DNA from: Hymenobacter sp. DG25A
GTDB taxonomy: Bacteria > Bacteroidota > Bacteroidia > Cytophagales > Hymenobacteraceae
Assembly: GCF_001280305.1 (NCBI RefSeq)
Contig: NZ_CP012623.1
Location: 2,232,001 to 2,296,000 of the forward strand
Direction of reading: 5' to 3'
DNA: 64,000 bases
Shown: positions 46,148 to 54,276 of the stretch, in pieces
How the letters are laid out: each line of letters opens with the position of its first letter
Numbering within the stretch: the first letter of the stretch is position 1
Notes under the pieces: model-generated
What the model was told of the DNA's origin: nothing
Database searches by the model: none
What the model saw: only the letters and a program-made list of their open reading frames with translations
Position numbers and translations under genes: made by a program

Positions 46148-47544
46148 CTCCCCCAGCAGGTCCCGGGGGCTTCCTGCGAGGCCACCGCCACCGGACTCAC
46201 GTAGCCCATGATGCGGGTCCGCACGCCGGCATTTTTCAGCAGGAAGCGCACGCGCTGGCTTTCGGCCGCCGAGCCCACAATGGCAATGTTCTTCTGCTTC
46301 TCCTTCAGCAGACGGAAGTTGCGGTGGCGGAGAAAATGCGTGAGGAGCCGGCGTAGCAGCAGGGCGGCCACGGCCCAGACGCCCCCCAGAATAATAAGGG
46401 CCTTGGAAAAACGCCAGGCATCAAAAAAATTGGACGCAGCGGAAATCAGAATGGTACCGAAGAAGATGCCCCGCACAATGCGCAGGGTGTGCACCGGTTT
46501 ATCGTAGGCCCCGCTGAAATAGGCGGCCGCCAGCCACACCGCAGTATAAACCGGCACGGCTACCAGCATAAACTGCGGCGGGTAGGGCGTGGGACCGTAC
46601 TTGTGGTAGTCTTCCCAATAAACCTTCAGCAAATACATGCCCCCAATAATAAGGGCAGCGTCCAGCAGCATGGGGGCAGCCTGCATGAGCAGGCGCTGCG
46701 CTACCGCCGCCCCGGCCCGCAGCCAGATGGCCAGATTAATCAGCAGTGCAAACAGGCCGGCCCGCTCGGGCGCAAAGTGCTTGCGGGCAAAAATGACCAT
46801 GGCCCGGTAAAACACAAACACATAGTTGATGCTGGTGCGCCGGGTACTCTCGCCTTTGTAATGGATGATGCGGGTGCCCGGGAAATAATAGTTTTTCCAG
46901 CCTCCGCGCGTGAGCCGGTACGAGAGGTCAATGTCCTCGCCGTACATAAAGTAATCCTCATCCAGCAGACCCACCTGGTCCAGCGCCTGCCGGCGCATCA
47001 GCATAAAAGCGCCACTGAGCACTTCAATTTCGTGGGTCTGTTCTTTGTCGAGGTAGCCCAGGTGGTAGCGCCCAAACGTGCGCGAGCGGGGAAACAGCTG
47101 CGCCAGCCCGAATATCTTGTAAAATGCCACCCGGGGCGTGGGAAGACCGCGCTTACTTTCCGGCAGAAACCTGCCCTGCCCGTCCAGCATTTTCACGCCC
47201 AGTCCTCCCGCCGTGGGGTGCGCATCCATAAAGGCGCAGCACAGCCGGAAGGTATCTTCTTCTACCACGGTATCGGGGTTCAGCAGGAGCACGTACTGGC
47301 CGCAAGCCTGCCGCAGGGCTTGGTTGTTGGCTTTGCTGAAGCCGGGGTTGTCTTTGTTTTCGATGAGAACAACCTCCGGAAAGCGGGCCCGCACCATGGC
47401 TACGGAGCCATCCACGGAGTTATTATCCACCACAAACACTTCTGCCGGCTCCCCCAGCTTTGCCACCGCCTTGCGCACCGACAACAACGCCTGCTCCAGG
47501 AAATAGCAGACGTTGTAGTTGACAATAACGACGGAAAGCTTCAC
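46120..47544 (-). CDS. Family 2 glycosyltransferase with membrane domain, truncated by frameshift
   Basis: A 474-codon frame. The GT2 domain is complete: SVVIVNYNVCYFLEQALLSV, FVVDNNSVDGSVAMV, VLLLNPDTVVEEDTF (D-x-D-type), and GAFMLMRRQALDQVGLLDEDYFMYGEDIDLSYR. Four or five transmembrane segments follow (about residues 270-400), then the start of a CoA-binding-like domain (NIAIVGSAAESQRVRFLLKNAG). The frame ends in an unrelated string, GTCWGRCARWKKLS. The intact protein would be about 650 residues, probably assembling surface polysaccharide. The frameshift is treated in the findings. Confidence 0.85.
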   Translation of the reverse strand: MKLSVVIVNYNVCYFLEQALLSVRKAVAKLGEPAEVFVVDNNSVDGSVAMVRARFPEVVLIENKDNPGFSKANNQALRQACGQYVLLLNPDTVVEEDTFRLCCAFMDAHPTAGGLGVKMLDGQGRFLPESKRGLPTPRVAFYKIFGLAQLFPRSRTFGRYHLGYLDKEQTHEIEVLSGAFMLMRRQALDQVGLLDEDYFMYGEDIDLSYRLTRGGWKNYYFPGTRIIHYKGESTRRTSINYVFVFYRAMVIFARKHFAPERAGLFALLINLAIWLRAGAAVAQRLLMQAAPMLLDAALIIGGMYLLKVYWEDYHKYGPTPYPPQFMLVAVPVYTAVWLAAAYFSGAYDKPVHTLRIVRGIFFGTILISAASNFFDAWRFSKALIILGGVWAVAALLLRRLLTHFLRHRNFRLLKEKQKNIAIVGSAAESQRVRFLLKNAGVRTRIMGYVSPVAVASQEAPGTCWGRCARWKKLS

Positions 47545-47636
47545 GGGCGCGGCGGGGGCAGAAATCGAACAGTCACGAAAGGTAAGCAGACTTGCGTACT
47601 GTGCGGCCGGGAAAGAGGGTACGGCCTTTTATTCCT

Positions 47637-47675
47637 GCAAAAAGCCCTGGCGTACGAGCCTACACCAGGGCTTTT
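47637..47675 (-). terminator. Terminator after recR
   Basis: AAAAGCCCTGG and CCAGGGCTTTT flank a loop of about 17 bases. It lies downstream of the recR stop in the direction of transcription, with T-rich sequence on the 3' side. Confidence 0.7.
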
Positions 47676-47718
47676 CAGTAATAGAAACCGGTGGCTGTAT
47701 CGGCCTTAACCACCGCGG

Positions 47719-48333
47719 TTATTTGGCCTGACGCTGGCGCTCTATAATGGAGCGGCCCAGCGTAATTTCATCGGCATATTCCAGCTCGCCGCCCATGGGC
47801 ACGCCGCGGGCAATGGTGCTGATGTGCACCTGCGGGAAGTCGCGCAGCTTGCGGGAAAGGAAGAAGGCCGTGGTGTCGCCCTCCATAGTGGGGCTAATGG
47901 CCAGGATGACTTCTTTCACTTCCGACTCCGGCTCGCCCAAACGCTCTACCAAAGACTCAATCTGCAGGTCGCTGGGGCCAATGCCTTCAATAGGCGAAAT
48001 AACGCCGCCCAGCACGTGGTAAGTGCCCTGATACTGGCCGGTGTTTTCAATGGCAATAACGTCGCGGATATCTGATACCACGCACACAGTGCTATGGTCG
48101 CGGAGCGGATTGGCGCAGATGCCGCATTTCTCCGTGTCGGAGATATTGTGGCAGGTATCGCAGTAGCGAATATCGAAGCGCATTTTGGCCAGCGCCTCCG
48201 CCAGAGAGGCAGTGGCATCGGTTTCAGCCTTCAGCAGGTGCAGGGCCAGCCGTAGCGCGGTTTTTTTGCCGATACCGGGCAGCTTCGCTAGCTCACCCAC
48301 GGCGTTTTCTATCAGTTTGGAGGGGAATTCCAT
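47719..48333 (-). CDS. recR: Recombination protein RecR
   Basis: A 204-residue zinc protein working with RecF and RecO to load RecA on gapped DNA. An N-terminal helix-hairpin-helix ([18 protein letters not shown]), a C4 zinc finger with cysteines 58, 61, 70 and 73 ([16 protein letters not shown]), and a Toprim domain ([28 protein letters not shown]) are in order. Length matches the family. It shares a compact minus-strand block with the glycosyltransferase downstream and clpS upstream. Confidence 0.96.
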   Translation of the reverse strand: MEFPSKLIENAVGELAKLPGIGKKTALRLALHLLKAETDATASLAEALAKMRFDIRYCDTCHNISDTEKCGICANPLRDHSTVCVVSDIRDVIAIENTGQYQGTYHVLGGVISPIEGIGPSDLQIESLVERLGEPESEVKEVILAISPTMEGDTTAFFLSRKLRDFPQVHISTIARGVPMGGELEYADEITLGRSIIERQRQAK

Positions 48334-48340
48334 TCAGTTG

Positions 48341-48426
48341 CAGTTACGAGTTGTCAGCTACCAGTTGCCAGGTGGTTACCAACAGGCCACGGGCACTGGC
48401 AACTGGTAACTGACAACTCGTAACTG
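48341..48426. repeat. Dispersed palindrome, family D
   Basis: Arms of 30 bases (48341-48370 and 48397-48426) pair almost perfectly: CAGTTACGAGTTGTCAG with its complement, then TACCAGTTGCCA. The loop is about 26 bases. Only one copy is in the window, in the short gap between recR and clpS. Confidence 0.85.
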
Positions 48427-48428
48427 AA

Positions 48429-48710
48429 TTAAAGCACGTCCGCCGAGATGCCGCGGTCGTGGATGGCGGTGCACATGCCGGCCAGCTCATCAAAGGCGCC
48501 ATGCTTAACGGTACACTGCCCTTTGTAATGAATCAGCAAGGTACATTGCTCGGCCTGCTCTGGCTCGTGGCCGCATACATCGATGAGGGTTTTAATGACG
48601 TGGTCGAAGGTATTTACGTCATCGTTGTACACAATCAGGTCGCGTACATCAATGGTTTCCTCCAGCAACAGAACGTCCTCGTCGTAATTGATTTGCGGTT
48701 TGGTATTCAT
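48429..48710 (-). CDS. clpS: ATP-dependent Clp protease adaptor ClpS
   Basis: A 93-residue adaptor that delivers N-degron substrates to ClpAP. The core runs DLIVYNDDVNTFDHVIKTLIDVCGHEPEQAEQCTLLIHYKGQC, including the NDD-x-NTFDHV segment and the binding-pocket residues. The ATG at 48710 gives MNTKPQINYDEDVLLLEE, an ordinary flexible N-tail; an upstream in-frame start adds nine hydrophobic residues. A -7-like TATTTTTG lies four bases upstream. Confidence 0.93.
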   Translation of the reverse strand: MNTKPQINYDEDVLLLEETIDVRDLIVYNDDVNTFDHVIKTLIDVCGHEPEQAEQCTLLIHYKGQCTVKHGAFDELAGMCTAIHDRGISADVL

Positions 48711-48714
48711 GGGG

Positions 48715-48722
48715 CAAAAATA
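48715..48722 (-). promoter_or_regulatory. -7 element four bases before clpS
   Basis: On the minus strand this reads TATTTTTG, an exact TAnnTTTG match, with four bases before the ATG. Confidence 0.45.
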
Positions 48723-48737
48723 CGAAAAAACGGCCAA

Positions 48738-49048
48738 AAAAGCGTGCTACAAAGTGCTATTCAGAGTACTATAACCCCCTGGTGGGCAGAATCGTTTCGC
48801 AGAAAAGGAAGGAAAAAACAGGCTGGTTCCGGCTTTTTCAGCCGCTCCGGCCAGGGCTTGCCGGCGGCCGCTGAAGCGGATAAACCGGGTCTTTCACTCC
48901 GGCAGCGGCCCTGGCCGGCCAGAACCTTTGCGCCCCGGCCACAGTACCAGTGCAGCTATGGGCACCGCTGGCCGGGAGTTGCTTTCTTTGCCGGATGTGC
49001 GGGGCCCCGCCAGCATTTTTTGTTCCGCTAATTCCGGCAGCTTCCCTT
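48738..49048. other. Intergenic region upstream of 49049, no gene seen
   Basis: A 311-base gap between divergent starts. It contains a long GC-rich inverted repeat, CCGGCCAGGGC (48847-48857) with GCCCTGGCCGG (48908-48918). An in-frame GTG start at 48950 could extend the downstream protein by 33 residues, but the extension is Ala/Pro/Cys-rich and unlikely. Nothing else is supported. Confidence 0.5.
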
Positions 49049-49606
49049 ATGCCTGTTCCCTCCGCCGACTTCAAAAAAGCCCTGAAGCGCCTCTCTGACA
49101 AAGAGAAAGAAACCCTGCTGCTGCGCGCCGTGCGCCGGGATGCAGAGTTGTATGATACCCTAAGCTTTGAGCTGACGCCCGAGGTGACGGTGGAAACCGT
49201 GTACGAAGAGGCCGCCGACCGCATCCATGAGCTGTTTAATGTGGCTGTAACCGGCCGCCTGCTCAACCGCAGCCTCACCAAAGCCCTGCAGAAAGCCACC
49301 AAGGAAGTGGCGCGCGCCCGCCGCGTTACCAAAGACAAAAAGCTGGAGGTAGACCTGAACCTGTACACGCTCCGGCTGATATTCGATAACTATACCGGGC
49401 AGTTTGAAAGCCCCTACAACGGGGTGTATGTGGGCACCGCCCGGTTAGCGGCCCGCACCACCCAGCTGATTCTGAACAACCTGCACGAGGATTTATGGCT
49501 GGAGTATAAAGCGGAGCTGGATGATTTTCTAACCCAGCTCCATGCCCGCACCAAAAGCCGCAACCTCAAGTTTGAGCTGCCGCGGGAGCTGCCACTGGCC
49601 GATTAA
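49049..49606 (+). CDS. Conserved hypothetical protein, mostly helical
   Basis: A 185-residue soluble, charged and mostly helical protein (DFKKALKRLSDKEKETLLLRAVRRD; VETVYEEAADRIHELFN; RLIFDNYTGQFESPYNGVYVGTARLAARTTQLIL; LWLEYKAELDDFL). No signal peptide or transmembrane segment. No family recognised. It is divergent from clpS and convergent with yceI, with a terminator at 49625-49661 between them, so it is probably transcribed alone. Strong sequence regularity argues for a real gene. Confidence 0.75.
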   Translation: MPVPSADFKKALKRLSDKEKETLLLRAVRRDAELYDTLSFELTPEVTVETVYEEAADRIHELFNVAVTGRLLNRSLTKALQKATKEVARARRVTKDKKLEVDLNLYTLRLIFDNYTGQFESPYNGVYVGTARLAARTTQLILNNLHEDLWLEYKAELDDFLTQLHARTKSRNLKFELPRELPLAD

Positions 49607-49624
49607 ACGCTAAACACACTGCAC

Positions 49625-49661
49625 AAAAAAGCCCCGGATACCGCAGTATCCGGGGCTTTTT
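49625..49661 (+). terminator. Bidirectional rho-independent terminator
   Basis: AAAAAAGCCCCGGATAC and GTATCCGGGGCTTTTTT form a perfect 17-base stem with a 4-base loop. Poly-A and poly-T flanks allow it to end both the plus-strand gene and the convergent yceI. Confidence 0.9.
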
Positions 49662-49692
49662 TATGGTTGCCACAAGGCAGCAGCGGGGCTGC

Positions 49693-50355
49693 TTACTTCT
49701 TGGCAATTACGTTGAAGCTCAGTGCGAAGTCATTGTCAATGGCTTTGTCGGCAGCAGCACCAAACAGGGTAGAGCCGTACTTAACATCATACTGGGTGCG
49801 GTCGATGATGGCCGTGCCGCTGGCAGCCGCTACTCCGTTCTTCACGCCTACTTTGGCGGGGAAGCTAACGGGCTTGGTGATGCCTTTAATGGTCAGGTCG
49901 CCGGTGATGCGCATGTTGTTGCCCTGGGCATCGGCCTTAATAGGTGCCAGGCTGGTGATTTTCAGGGTTGCGGTGGGGAATTTCTCCACGCTGAAGAAGT
50001 CATCGGAACGCAGGTGGCCCATGAGCTTACCGTTGTACTCCTGATCTTTCAGGTCTTCGTTTTTGATGGAGTTCATGTCCACCGTTACGGTGCCGCCTAC
50101 CAGCTTATTGCCGCGCACGAGCAGGTCGCCCTGCTGGAACTGCGCCGTGCCGTTGTGCTGGCCACCTACTTTTTTACCCAACCAGCCCAGCGTGCTCAGC
50201 TGCGGCTGCAGCTTGTAAGCGGCTACGGAAGCCTTGGTTGCTTTGGCAGCGCGGGGGGCGCTGGTGCCCGCCGAGTTAGCTACCGGAGACTGAGCGAAAG
50301 AAGGAGCAGCCAGGAGGGTGAAAGCCAGCAGAGCGGGGAAAAGAATCTTTTTCAT
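49693..50355 (-). CDS. YceI family periplasmic protein
   Basis: A 220-residue secreted lipid-binding-type protein. The signal peptide is MKKILFPALLAFTLLAAPSFAQ. The domain shows LSTLGWLGKKVGGQHNGTAQFQQGDL, VTVDMNSIKN, LMGHLRSDDFFSVEKFPTATLKI and ITGDLTIKGITKPVSFPAKVGVKNG, the usual YceI order. YceI barrels bind polyprenyl chains. It follows marR by 36 bases on the same strand, so the regulator probably controls it. Confidence 0.92.
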   Translation of the reverse strand: MKKILFPALLAFTLLAAPSFAQSPVANSAGTSAPRAAKATKASVAAYKLQPQLSTLGWLGKKVGGQHNGTAQFQQGDLLVRGNKLVGGTVTVDMNSIKNEDLKDQEYNGKLMGHLRSDDFFSVEKFPTATLKITSLAPIKADAQGNNMRITGDLTIKGITKPVSFPAKVGVKNGVAAASGTAIIDRTQYDVKYGSTLFGAAADKAIDNDFALSFNVIAKK

Positions 50356-50391
50356 AACAGAAAGAAAAAAAGGAAAAGAGAAGTGTATTAA

Positions 50392-50859
50392 TTAACCGCG
50401 CAGCTTATCCAGCAGCGCATTGAGTTGAGAAGCTTCTTGCTCGGTGAGATTTTGCAGGCCCAGGGTGGCATTGGACACCACAGAATCCATGCGCTGGAGC
50501 AGGTCCAGCCCGGACTCGGTAATGCGGATGTCCACGGCCCGGCGGTTGCTGGGGCACACGGTGCGGGTTACCAGGCCCTTGGCCTCCAGCTTGTCTACAA
50601 TACGGGAGGCGTTGCTGGTTTTATCCAGCATGCGCTCAATGAGTAGGTTGACGGTAGCTGGCTTGGGGTGCTGGCCCCGCAGAATGCGCAGCACGTTAAA
50701 CTGGGGCAGCGTGAGGCCAAACTCCTTGAAGGCTACACTTTGCCGGAACTGCAGCCAGTTTGCCGTAAACACCAGGTTGATGTGCAGCTTATGATACTCG
50801 CTCTGGAAAGTGCGTTGCTGAATTTCGTCTTCAATTTTCATACTGCCAGGCTGGGTCAT
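50392..50859 (-). CDS. MarR family transcriptional regulator
   Basis: A 155-residue winged-helix DNA-binding protein. FGLTLPQFNVLRILRGQHPKPATVNLLIERMLDKTSNASRIVDKLEAKGLVTR is the helix-turn-helix and NRRAVDIRITESGLDLL the wing; a C-terminal dimerisation helix ends LNALLDKLRG. ATGs at 50859 and 50841 are both possible. It sits just upstream of yceI in what looks like an operon, and its own promoter contains two overlapping palindromes that could be its binding site (50880-50899). The signal it senses is unknown. Confidence 0.9.
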   Translation of the reverse strand: MTQPGSMKIEDEIQQRTFQSEYHKLHINLVFTANWLQFRQSVAFKEFGLTLPQFNVLRILRGQHPKPATVNLLIERMLDKTSNASRIVDKLEAKGLVTRTVCPSNRRAVDIRITESGLDLLQRMDSVVSNATLGLQNLTEQEASQLNALLDKLRG

Positions 50860-50872
50860 CAAGAATCCGTTG

Positions 50873-50903
50873 CAAATATATGTATATACATTTAATGTAC
50901 AAA
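50873..50903 (-). promoter_or_regulatory. marR promoter with near-ideal Bacteroidota elements
   Basis: On the minus strand: TTTG (50903-50900), a 19-base spacer, then TATATTTG (50880-50873). Both elements and spacing match the phylum consensus. The ATG at 50859 begins 14 bases after the -7 element. Confidence 0.8.
50880..50899. promoter_or_regulatory. Overlapping palindromes in the marR promoter spacer (candidate operator)
   Basis: ATGTATATACAT (50880-50891) is a perfect palindrome, and TACATTTAATGTA (50887-50899) is palindromic around its central base. Their placement between the -33 and -7 elements would let a bound dimer block the polymerase. Binding by this MarR is inferred from position and symmetry. 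Confidence 0.5.
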
Positions 50904-51006
50904 CACAGTTCACAACTTTCTGAAATTTATTAGTTCGGCCGCCTGCCTTCGACCTTCTCCGGCGGGGTTGCGTATGAAGGCCGAAATCACCGCAGAAAAA
51001 ACTCCC

Positions 51007-51585
51007 ATGAAAAGCTTCTTCCCTACCCTGCTTCTGAGCTTTGTCCTGCTGGCGCCCCTGGGCGTGGCGGCCCAAGCTAAAACCACGCCGCAAACCAAGC
51101 AAACCGTTAGCGCCAACGCGCAATACGTGATGCAGAACGGCACCGTAGTTCTGCGCCAGGGCAACCAGAGCACTGGCCTCACGCAAAATATCCGATTGGC
51201 CAACGGCACCAAAATCAACTATAAAAGCGGTATTGTAGAGTTGCCAGGCGGCAAAATGACCACCCTGCGCGAAGGCGACTACGTAACGGCCAAGGGTGAT
51301 ATTGTGTTTGCCACGCCCGGCAGCGCCGCCGCCGCCCGTGGTGAAAAAGCCCCCGCCGACGCGCAATTTGACCGCTACGTAGAAAAAGGCGCCGCTATTT
51401 CGCCCGAGACATTTGATGCGCGCCTGACCACCCTGAACACCCGCCTGGACCTGATGGCCCAGAAAATTCAGCTGCTGAATCAGAAAATCAGCCTGTTGAG
51501 CGTGAATGCCCAGCGCCCCACCGATACGGCGCAGCTGGACCAGCAGATTCAAGCCTTGGAAGAGCAGCTGAAGAATATTAAATAA
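51007..51585 (+). CDS. Secreted protein, DUF6799-like
   Basis: A 192-residue protein with signal peptide MKSFFPTLLLSFVLLAPLGVAAQ. A repeated beta motif YVMQNGTVVLRQGN and IKYKSG-like strands (TKINYKSGIVELPGG; MTTLREGDYVTAKGDIVF) match what I remember of DUF6799, but the name is not verified. A helical C-terminal part (LTTLNTRLDLMAQKIQLLNQKISLL) resembles a coiled coil. The ATG at 51007 is chosen for the signal peptide; 50974 is possible in frame. It is divergent from marR, and its 3' end overlaps the epimerase gene by 8 bases. Confidence 0.75.
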   Translation: MKSFFPTLLLSFVLLAPLGVAAQAKTTPQTKQTVSANAQYVMQNGTVVLRQGNQSTGLTQNIRLANGTKINYKSGIVELPGGKMTTLREGDYVTAKGDIVFATPGSAAAARGEKAPADAQFDRYVEKGAAISPETFDARLTTLNTRLDLMAQKIQLLNQKISLLSVNAQRPTDTAQLDQQIQALEEQLKNIK

Positions 51586-52633
51586 CGACGGGGTGCGCCT
51601 GGTCCAGCGCAGGCAGCGCTGCCTGGGCGGTGAGCAGCCCCTGCTTTTCCTGCACCAGCTCAAAGGGCTCGTCGCGCACAATCAGGAAGCCGTCCAAGTC
51701 GCAGACCTGAGCCAGCGGACTTACCTGCAGCGCCGACCAGATACCCAGGGAGGTTTCTACCATGCAGCCCAGCATGGTTTGCAGCCCGTGGGCACGGGTT
51801 TGTTCCAGAATATGAAGGCCGTTGCGGTATCCGCCGGCCTTCATTAGTTTCATATTCACGCCATGAAACTGCCGGGCCACCTCGGCAAAGTCAGCCGTAT
51901 CGGTTACCGACTCATCGGCAAATACCGGGAACGGGCTGCGGTTGCGCAAGTATTGGTAGGCTTCCAGGCAGGCGGCGGGCATGGGCTGCTCCAGCAGGCG
52001 TACCCGCAGGCCGGGCAGCGTTTGGGCCTGCTCCAGAAACTGCAGCAGGCTGTCGGGCTCCTGCCAGGCTTCGTTGCCATCAATCAGCAGCGGGTGGCCG
52101 GGCAGGCACTCTGTCAGGGCTTGCAGCAGGGCATAGCCGCTTTCCTGATTTACCTTTAGTTTGAGCAGCGGAAAGCGCGCTACCGCATGCGCACGCACAA
52201 ATTCCGGCACTGCGCCGGGCTCCATAATGGGCAGCGAAAAAGCCGTGGGCACTGTGCCCGGCGCCGCTGGCAGCCCCAGGTATTCGCCTACCGACTGCCC
52301 TTTGCGGGCGGCGGCATAGTGGATAAAGGCCGACTCCAGCGCAAAGCGCAAGGCATGGGCAGGGTGCTGCGCATTCAGTAATTCGTGCAGGTCATGCTCA
52401 TCATCTACGTGCGGCAGGCCGGCGGCCAGCAGCTGGGCGAAATCGGCCTGCAGGCTTTCTGGCGACTCCCCGTAGCGGACGTTGGGGGCGGCTTCGCCCC
52501 AGCCTACGGGCCCGCCGCTGCCCTCCCGCCCTACGCGCACCAGCAGATTTACCTTTTCGGTGGAGGCGTTGCGGGCTATTTTCCAGGTGTAGCGCAGCGG
52601 CAGCGTGCGGGGGTGCAAAGACCAGTGAAGCAT
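51578..52633 (-). CDS. Dipeptide epimerase (enolase superfamily)
   Basis: A 351-residue muconate-lactonising-type enolase enzyme, most like L-Ala-D/L-Glu epimerases that recycle murein peptides. The KLK motif carries K158 and K160, metal ligands are D185 (LLIDGNEAW), E215 (LLEQPMP) and D240 (VFADESV), and the acid/base lysines are K262 and K265 (MKLMKAGGYRNGL). Length and motif spacing are normal. Exact substrate specificity cannot be read off. It converges on the gene at 51007 and lies divergent from the symporter gene. Confidence 0.9.
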   Translation of the reverse strand: MLHWSLHPRTLPLRYTWKIARNASTEKVNLLVRVGREGSGGPVGWGEAAPNVRYGESPESLQADFAQLLAAGLPHVDDEHDLHELLNAQHPAHALRFALESAFIHYAAARKGQSVGEYLGLPAAPGTVPTAFSLPIMEPGAVPEFVRAHAVARFPLLKLKVNQESGYALLQALTECLPGHPLLIDGNEAWQEPDSLLQFLEQAQTLPGLRVRLLEQPMPAACLEAYQYLRNRSPFPVFADESVTDTADFAEVARQFHGVNMKLMKAGGYRNGLHILEQTRAHGLQTMLGCMVETSLGIWSALQVSPLAQVCDLDGFLIVRDEPFELVQEKQGLLTAQAALPALDQAHPVVI

Positions 52634-52751
52634 AATAGCAGCCGGAAAAAGAGCCGGGCATGAGGCATCAAATAACGCGGAAATAGCCGTGGGTTGAAAG
52701 CCGCGGAGCGAGGCCGCCGCCGGGAGGTTACGCTTAGCTAACCCAAAAACC

Positions 52752-52759
52752 TATCTTTG
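52752..52759 (+). promoter_or_regulatory. -7 element upstream of the symporter
   Basis: TATCTTTG matches TAnnTTTG exactly and lies 37 bases before the symporter ATG. Confidence 0.4.
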
Positions 52760-52796
52760 CTGACATTCCCCCAGTTTGTCCCCCTCACTTGCCCGC

Positions 52797-54215
52797 ATGA
52801 AGCTTTCCCGCCTCACTCCTCTGGTTCTTATTTTATTTATTGTGGCGGCCGTGCTCTCGCTGCTCAGCGCCTATCAGGTGGTGCCCCTGGCGCCCACTGT
52901 GCCGCTGGTTGCCCGTTGGGTGGCCCTGCTCGCGCTGGTAGCCTATGGTACCCAGCGCCGCTCCCTTACGTTCTGGATTGTAGTCAGCATGCTGGTAGGG
53001 GCCGAAATCGGGCACGACTTCCCGGTACAGGCCGTCAGCCTGAAAGTGCTCAGCGACGTATTCCTGCGGCTGGTGAAAACCATTATTGCGCCGCTGGTAT
53101 TCGGTACGCTGGTGGTAGGCATTGCCGGCCACGCCGACCTTAAGCAGGTGGGCAAGATGGGTTTGAAAGCCCTAGTGTATTTTGAAGTAGTTACCACGTT
53201 TGCCCTGTTCATCGGTCTGGCCGCCATTAACCTGACCAAAGCCGGCGTCGGCATCAACCAGGGCAGCATTCAGGCCGATACCGAGAAGCTGGAGGCCGTT
53301 AACCAAAGCACCTCCGATATTATCCTGCACATCTTCCCCGAGAATATTGCCAAATCCGTGGCCGATGGGCAGGTGCTGCAGGTGGTGGTGTTTGCCATAA
53401 TCTTCGCCATTGGCCTGGCCATGGTGCACCAGAAGCACCGCAAGCCCATGCTGGAATGGTCGGAGAGCCTGTCGGAGGTGATGTTCAAATTCACCAATGT
53501 GGTGATGTACTTCGCCCCCATCGGGGTGGGTGGCGCTATGGCCTACACGGTAGGCAAAATGGGCTTCGCGCCCCTGCTGAATGCATTCCAGCTGCTGCTC
53601 ACGCTTTATGGGGCGCTTATTGCCTTTATCCTGCTGGTGCTGCTGCCCATTGCGCTTATTGCCCGCATTCCCGTGAAGCGCTTTGTGCAGGCCATTGCCG
53701 AGCCTGTGAGCATTGCCTTTGCCACTACTTCCTCGGAGGCAGCGCTGCCCCGCGCTATGGAAGCCATGGAAAGCATTGGCGTACCCCGCCGCGTGGTGGC
53801 CTTTGTAATGCCTACCGGCTACTCCTTTAACCTGGATGGCACTACGCTGTATCTGTCGTTGGCTTCGGTATTCGTAGCTCAGGCAGCCGGCATTGATCTG
53901 TCGTTTGGTCAGCAGCTGATTATGGTGTTCACGCTCATGCTCACCAGCAAAGGCGTAGCGGGTGTGCCGCGGGCTTCTTTGGTGATTCTGCTGGCTACCG
54001 TAGCCTCATTTAATCTGCCCGCCTGGCCGGTATTCATCATTCTGGGTATTGATGCCCTGATGGACATGGCCCGCACGGCCGTAAACGTGACCGGCAACTG
54101 CCTGGCCACGGCCGTAATTGCGCGGTGGGAAGGCGAGTTTATAGACAACTACCACGCGGCACCGATAACAGACCTGGCCGAAGCCGACAGCACCCTGGTA
54201 CAGCACGCAGGGTAA
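52797..54215 (+). CDS. Dicarboxylate/amino acid:cation symporter (DAACS family)
   Basis: A 472-residue inner-membrane sodium- or proton-coupled carrier for C4-dicarboxylates or glutamate/aspartate. Eight-segment topology with IIAPLVFGTLVVGIAGH, the serine-rich hairpin (AFATTSSEAALPRAMEAMESIGV), MPTGYSFNLDGTTLYLSLASVFVAQAAG and the TM8 segment DMARTAVNVTGNCLATAVIARWEG is present. The N-terminus has an extra pair of hydrophobic segments. The ATG at 52797 fits; an in-frame one at 52776 adds seven residues. Confidence 0.93.
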   Translation: MKLSRLTPLVLILFIVAAVLSLLSAYQVVPLAPTVPLVARWVALLALVAYGTQRRSLTFWIVVSMLVGAEIGHDFPVQAVSLKVLSDVFLRLVKTIIAPLVFGTLVVGIAGHADLKQVGKMGLKALVYFEVVTTFALFIGLAAINLTKAGVGINQGSIQADTEKLEAVNQSTSDIILHIFPENIAKSVADGQVLQVVVFAIIFAIGLAMVHQKHRKPMLEWSESLSEVMFKFTNVVMYFAPIGVGGAMAYTVGKMGFAPLLNAFQLLLTLYGALIAFILLVLLPIALIARIPVKRFVQAIAEPVSIAFATTSSEAALPRAMEAMESIGVPRRVVAFVMPTGYSFNLDGTTLYLSLASVFVAQAAGIDLSFGQQLIMVFTLMLTSKGVAGVPRASLVILLATVASFNLPAWPVFIILGIDALMDMARTAVNVTGNCLATAVIARWEGEFIDNYHAAPITDLAEADSTLVQHAG

Positions 54216-54234
54216 TTTCATTTGCAGCTTAATT

Positions 54235-54275
54235 CGGAAGTCCGGCTCTGCGTTCCGCAGAGCCGGACTTCCGCT
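54235..54275 (+). terminator. Terminator after the symporter gene
   Basis: CGGAAGTCCGGCTCTGCG pairs perfectly with its complement across a 3-base loop. The following T run is short. Confidence 0.75.
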
Positions 54276-54276
54276 T

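Noticed and set aside
48950..49048. GTG-initiated N-terminal extension of the protein at 49049
   Set aside because: The extra 33 residues are Cys/Pro/Ala-rich and unlike the rest of the protein; the ATG at 49049 is simpler.
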